A stretch of 15,649 bases of DNA, from positions 1-15,649 of the forward strand of contig CATEEE010000221.1 of the NCBI GenBank assembly GCA_949499045.1. The letters run 5' to 3'. Below are positions 12,145-15,649 of this stretch, one piece after another. A program made the position numbers and the translations under genes. Origin of the DNA: Marinobacterium sp. xm-d-530. Lineage in GTDB: Bacteria; Pseudomonadota; Gammaproteobacteria; Pseudomonadales; Balneatricaceae. The notes beneath the pieces are model-generated. The model saw only the letters and a program-made list of their open reading frames with translations. It was not told where the DNA came from and did no database searches. Within the stretch, counting starts at the first letter, position 1, and each line of letters begins with the position of its first letter.

Positions 12145-14745
12145 TTGAGTGACCAACCCAACACTATTTATTTAAAAGATTATCGTGTTCCTGAATTTTT
12201 AATCGACTCAGTTGCGCTTCGTTTTGAGTTGGATGAAGAAGAGACTTTAGTCTTTACTACCATGCAGATGCGACGTAACCCCGATTCTCACCTGCGCAAT
12301 GCCCCTCTGATTTTAAATGGTGATAAAGACCTTCAGCTCAAACGACTCTGCATTAATGATCAGCAGGTGCCTGAAGGCGAGTACACAGTCACTGAGGAGT
12401 CACTGACGGTCTCGGTTGTTCCTGATCAGTTTACCTTGCAAACACTCTGTCGCATTCAGCCACAACTTAACACGGCATTGGAGGGTCTCTACCGTTCGGA
12501 TGGTGTCTTCTGTACACAATGTGAAGCCGAGGGCTTTAGGCGTATCACCTATTATCTGGATCGCCCTGATGTGATGTCCCTGTTTGAGACAACCATTATT
12601 GCTGATCCTAAGCAGTATCCAGTGTTGCTATCCAACGGTAATGCCGTTGATAAAGGTGTGACTGATGATGGGCGTCACTGGGTCACTTGGCAGGATCCAC
12701 ACCCCAAGCCAGCCTACCTGTTTGCCCTAGTGGCGGGTGATTTAAGCTGCATTGAGGATAAATTCACAACGGCGTCTGGACGTGAGGTTCAGCTGCAAAT
12801 ATTTGCTGAGCCGAAAGATCACGACAAGCTAGCTTATGCAATGGACTCACTAAAGCGCTCGATGCGCTGGGATGAAGAGGTCTATGGCCGTGAGTACGAT
12901 CTTGATATCTATATGATCGTGGCAGTCGACTTCTTCAATATGGGTGCTATGGAGAACAAGGGGCTCAATATCTTCAACACCAGTTGTGTGTTGGCCAGTC
13001 AAAAGACCACAACAGACCTTGGGTTTCAAAGGGTTGAGGCGGTGGTTGCGCATGAGTATTTCCATAACTGGTCAGGTAACCGTGTTACCTGTCGCGACTG
13101 GTTCCAGTTAAGTCTTAAAGAGGGCTTTACCGTCTTTCGTGATGCAGAGTTCTCGGCCGATATGAACTCACGCACCGTAAAGCGAATTGAAGATGTGTCA
13201 CTACTGCGGACCGCTCAATTTGCTGAAGATGCTGGTCCCATGGCGCATGCGGTAAGACCGGAATCGTTTATTGAGATTTCGAACTTTTACACGTTGACCG
13301 TGTATGAGAAAGGCGCTGAAGTGGTGCGTATGATCCATCAACTTCTGGGTGAAGAGACTTTCAGAAAAGGTACGGATCTCTATTTTGAACGTCATGACGG
13401 CCAGGCAGTCACGACGGATAACTTTGTAGCAGCGATGGAAGAGGCTTCAGGGCGCGATTTAACACAGTTTAAACGCTGGTATTCGCAAGCAGGTACTCCT
13501 GTTGTTGAGGTCTCTGATCAGTGGGATGCAAACTCAGGAAACTACCAGCTGACCTTTAAACAGAGCTGTCCAAGCACTCCAGGCCAAGAGCATAAAGACC
13601 CTTTCCATATGCCTGTCCGTTTTGGCCTATTAACGCAGGAGGGTGCCGAACTCTCTTCAGGTGTGGTTGAGCTCACGCAAGAGGTACAAAGTGTCAGCTT
13701 TGATGGTCTCTCAGACAAGCCAATTCCTTCGCTACTTCGCGGTTTTTCAGCACCGATTAAATTGCGTTTTAACTACACGGATGAGCAGCTGCTGCATCTG
13801 ATGCGATTTGATACGGATGGCTTTAATCGTTGGGAATCTGGACAGCGTTACTTAGTTAACAAGCTGCAAGCGGGCATTGCCGGCGCGACAGTCGAACCCA
13901 ATGTTGCACTTCTAGAGGCTTGGAATGCGCTACTGGAAGATGAATCCCTTGATGAGGCGATGTTGGCTAAGCTCTGTACATTGCCGAGCGAGGCTTATCT
14001 GAGTGAATTGGCCGAGGTCATTGATGTTGAAGCGATTCATGCGACGCGTAAAGCCTTTGTCAAAGCACTGGGTGTTGCTCTAGCGCCTCAGTGGTTAGCA
14101 GTCTATCAGCGCTGTACCTCGACTGAAGTTTACCAGCCCAGTGCGGACCAGGTGGCTAAGCGCAGTCTGAAAAATCTAGCGTTGAGCTACTTGATCGCTG
14201 CCAACTATGAGGGTGCCATTGAGTTAGCAATGGAGCAGTTCAATAACGCTGACAATATGACAGACCAGCAGTCAGCATTGGCTGCACTGGTGCATTCACA
14301 CGATATTGAGGCCGCAAATCAGGCGCTTACGGCATTCAAACAGCAGTGGTCAGCTGAAGCACTGGTGATGAACAGCTGGTTCTCACTTCAGGCTTGTGAC
14401 ACTAAAGAGGGCGCTCTGGATCGAGTGAAATCACTAGAGAATGATGAGCTATTTGATGCGAAGAATCCGAATAAATTGCGCAGTCTGATCGGCGCTTTTG
14501 CCAGTGCGAATCCGGTTCAATTCCATGCGCCAGATGGCTCTGGCTACCACTATTTAGCTGATTGGATCATTCGCTTGAATGAGCAAAATCCTCAAATTGC
14601 ATCGCGAATGTTAACGCCTTTAACTCGCTGGAAGCGCTATACTAGTGATAAGCAAAAGTTAATGAGAGCTCAACTAGAACGCATTATGGAGCAAAAGGCC
14701 CTGTCGCCAGATGTTTATGAAGTGGTTAGTAAGAGCTTAGTGTAA
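12145..14745 (+). CDS. pepN: Aminopeptidase N
   Basis: PepN is the main cytoplasmic M1 aminopeptidase, releasing N-terminal residues from peptides late in protein turnover. The product aligns along its length with E. coli PepN (870 residues). GAMEN (267-271) is the substrate N-terminus site. The zinc motif is HEYFHNWSGN, with His303, Glu304 and His307, and the third ligand Glu326 lies in LSLKEG. Other shared blocks are FCTQCEAEGFRRITYYLDRPDV and FYTLTVYEKGAEVVRMIH, and the C-terminal helical domain ends near LVSKS. I prefer the TTG at 12145 (866 residues), because GGAGAG (12133-12138) lies 6 nt upstream. A GTG at 12127 overlapping the previous stop has no such site. Confidence 0.96.
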   Translation: MSDQPNTIYLKDYRVPEFLIDSVALRFELDEEETLVFTTMQMRRNPDSHLRNAPLILNGDKDLQLKRLCINDQQVPEGEYTVTEESLTVSVVPDQFTLQTLCRIQPQLNTALEGLYRSDGVFCTQCEAEGFRRITYYLDRPDVMSLFETTIIADPKQYPVLLSNGNAVDKGVTDDGRHWVTWQDPHPKPAYLFALVAGDLSCIEDKFTTASGREVQLQIFAEPKDHDKLAYAMDSLKRSMRWDEEVYGREYDLDIYMIVAVDFFNMGAMENKGLNIFNTSCVLASQKTTTDLGFQRVEAVVAHEYFHNWSGNRVTCRDWFQLSLKEGFTVFRDAEFSADMNSRTVKRIEDVSLLRTAQFAEDAGPMAHAVRPESFIEISNFYTLTVYEKGAEVVRMIHQLLGEETFRKGTDLYFERHDGQAVTTDNFVAAMEEASGRDLTQFKRWYSQAGTPVVEVSDQWDANSGNYQLTFKQSCPSTPGQEHKDPFHMPVRFGLLTQEGAELSSGVVELTQEVQSVSFDGLSDKPIPSLLRGFSAPIKLRFNYTDEQLLHLMRFDTDGFNRWESGQRYLVNKLQAGIAGATVEPNVALLEAWNALLEDESLDEAMLAKLCTLPSEAYLSELAEVIDVEAIHATRKAFVKALGVALAPQWLAVYQRCTSTEVYQPSADQVAKRSLKNLALSYLIAANYEGAIELAMEQFNNADNMTDQQSALAALVHSHDIEAANQALTAFKQQWSAEALVMNSWFSLQACDTKEGALDRVKSLENDELFDAKNPNKLRSLIGAFASANPVQFHAPDGSGYHYLADWIIRLNEQNPQIASRMLTPLTRWKRYTSDKQKLMRAQLERIMEQKALSPDVYEVVSKSLV

Positions 14746-14759
14746 AAGGAGTCATTGAT

Positions 14760-15146
14760 ATGGCTATCTCTATCGATTCTTCAATTAAGTTCGATCTGCA
14801 ACAGAACTACCGCCGTTACCTGAACTTTCTGGATCAGTATGGGGCTGAGAACGATGCACTGAAAAATGCTCGAAGCTCGAAGGTCTGGATTGTGGCATTG
14901 GTGCTACTGATTTTCGCTCTAGCCTCAGACTTTTTCTTAGGTGCGAGCGCTGCTCTGTTTGGAATCTTCTTCTATCGAGTCGTGATGGCTTGGTTAGAGG
15001 TACGAAAAGCAGAAGAGGGGCGTGAACAGGCTGAACGCTGGTTCTCTACCAAAGGGTTTAAGTTCGAAGGTCGCGTACTCTTCTTCAAAGAGGACGAGAT
15101 GCTAGAAGAGCCTGTGGATCCATTTGATGAGCGAATCTACAAGTAG
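14760..15146 (+). CDS. Small membrane protein with two transmembrane segments
   Basis: I do not recognise this 128-residue protein. A polar N-terminal region (1-40) with possible helix is followed by a hydrophobic hairpin: VWIVALVLLIFALASDFFL (42-60) and ASAALFGIFFYRVVMAWL (62-79). A charged region after it (VRKAEEGREQAERW) looks helical, and the tail is acidic (EDEMLEEPVDPFDE). Both termini probably face the cytoplasm, given the positive charges near the membrane. The ATG has a strong AAGGAG (14746-14751) 8 nt upstream and starts 14 nt after pepN, so it is probably co-transcribed. A terminator follows directly. No function is assigned. Confidence 0.75.
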   Translation: MAISIDSSIKFDLQQNYRRYLNFLDQYGAENDALKNARSSKVWIVALVLLIFALASDFFLGASAALFGIFFYRVVMAWLEVRKAEEGREQAERWFSTKGFKFEGRVLFFKEDEMLEEPVDPFDERIYK

Positions 15147-15156
15147 TTGCAATTCA

Positions 15157-15185
15157 AAAAGGGCAGATCATGGATCTGCCCTTTT
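15157..15185. terminator. Bidirectional intrinsic terminator
   Basis: AAAAGGGCAGATC (15157-15169) and GATCTGCCCTTTT (15173-15185) form a perfect 13-bp inverted repeat with a 3-nt loop. A T-run ends the stem on both strands. It sits between the convergent small membrane protein gene and the GMC oxidoreductase gene, and would stop transcription from either side. Confidence 0.93.
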
Positions 15186-15188
15186 AGT

Positions 15189-15649
15189 TTAAGCGTTATC
15201 TTCAAGGATCATATCCGACGCTTTTTCTGCAATCATCGTAATCGGTGCATGGGTATTACCCGAGGTGAGTGTGGGCATGACTGATCCATCCACGACACGC
15301 AGTCCGTCTATCCCGTGTACTTTTAGACGTGTATCAACCACGGACATCTCATCGTTGCCCATTTTGGCGGTGCCGACCGGGTGGAAAATCGTTGTTCCCA
15401 CATCACCTGCAGCCTTTGCGAGCTCTTCATCTGATTGAAGCTGAGCACCTGGTTTCAACTCAATGGGGTTGAATTCACTCAGACGTTGAGTCGCCATTAG
15501 CTTGCGAGCATGACGTAAACTATCGGCAGCGACTTTGCGATCACCGTCCGTCGATAGGTAGTTTGGCTTAATCGCTGGCGGGACATTCGGATCCGTTGAT
15601 TGAATATGACAAGTACCACGACTCTCAGGACGTAGGTTACAGACGGAGA
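15189..15649 (-). CDS. GMC family oxidoreductase, C-terminal part (5' end outside window)
   Basis: The minus-strand frame is open from the right edge of the window to a TAA at 15189, so only the last 153 residues are seen of a protein usually about 530-560 long. The visible part starts with VCNLRPESRGTCHIQSTDP and PPAIKPNYLSTDGDR, typical of the second half of choline or alcohol dehydrogenases. FHPVGTAKMG carries one active-site histidine. VVDGSVMPTLTSGNTHAPITMIAEK is the C-terminal signature with the second active-site His. These flavin enzymes oxidise alcohols; BetA-like and AlkJ-like members cannot be separated from this part. An internal ATG at 15497 is not the start. Confidence 0.9.
   Translation of the reverse strand, partial: SVCNLRPESRGTCHIQSTDPNVPPAIKPNYLSTDGDRKVAADSLRHARKLMATQRLSEFNPIELKPGAQLQSDEELAKAAGDVGTTIFHPVGTAKMGNDEMSVVDTRLKVHGIDGLRVVDGSVMPTLTSGNTHAPITMIAEKASDMILEDNA

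Noticed and set aside
15189..15497. Stand-alone 102-residue protein at the right edge
   Set aside because: The frame stays open to the window edge and continues the GMC oxidoreductase sequence, so the Met at 15497 is internal.

Overview
The window reads as core chromosome of a gammaproteobacterium, most likely a marine Oceanospirillales- or Pseudomonadales-like organism. That placement is inferred from the protein families (PdxB, AlaA, Syd, GlpG, PepN, HtpX). It is also inferred from two gene orders I recall from pseudomonad-type genomes: htpX / small gene / aminotransferase / msrB, and nadK / metallophosphoesterase / rhomboid / DUF1315 / DUF2797 / pepN. No transposase, integrase, phage gene, CRISPR array or defence gene is visible. 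The window is densely coding with short intergenic gaps.

Left part (1-6401). The 3' part of pdxB (vitamin B6 synthesis) is joined by a 4-nt overlap to a predicted ATP-NAD kinase-like protein. That gene converges on the membrane protease gene htpX, and the two stop codons share one TTAA. Upstream of htpX on the minus strand lie an unrecognised 122-residue gene and alaA (glutamate-pyruvate aminotransferase). Divergent from alaA is an msrB plus TAG-like glycosylase pair (protein and DNA damage repair), which converges on syd.

Centre (6402-7225). A tRNA cluster carries Asp(GTC) and Val(TAC) genes twice. Each tRNA-Asp is followed immediately by an 81-nt scrambled copy of itself. Each tRNA-Val is flanked by a short inverted repeat that differs between the copies by one compensated base pair. 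A strong promoter precedes the cluster and no terminator follows it; a PLP-dependent desulfhydrase/deaminase-family gene starts 16 nt after the last CCA.

Right part (7226-15649). nadK, a metallophosphoesterase gene and glpG are tightly packed. DUF1315, DUF2797, pepN and a small membrane protein gene follow. Four genes in this block appear to start with TTG or GTG. A clear bidirectional terminator separates the block from the 3' end of a GMC oxidoreductase gene on the minus strand, which runs out of the window.

I found no new multi-gene system. The most interesting signals are non-coding. The first is a 14-bp mRNA helix that buries the htpX Shine-Dalgarno site; one arm lies inside a heat-shock-like promoter, so only transcripts from further upstream would carry it. 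The second is the pair of scrambled tRNA-Asp units and the covarying tRNA-Val flanks.
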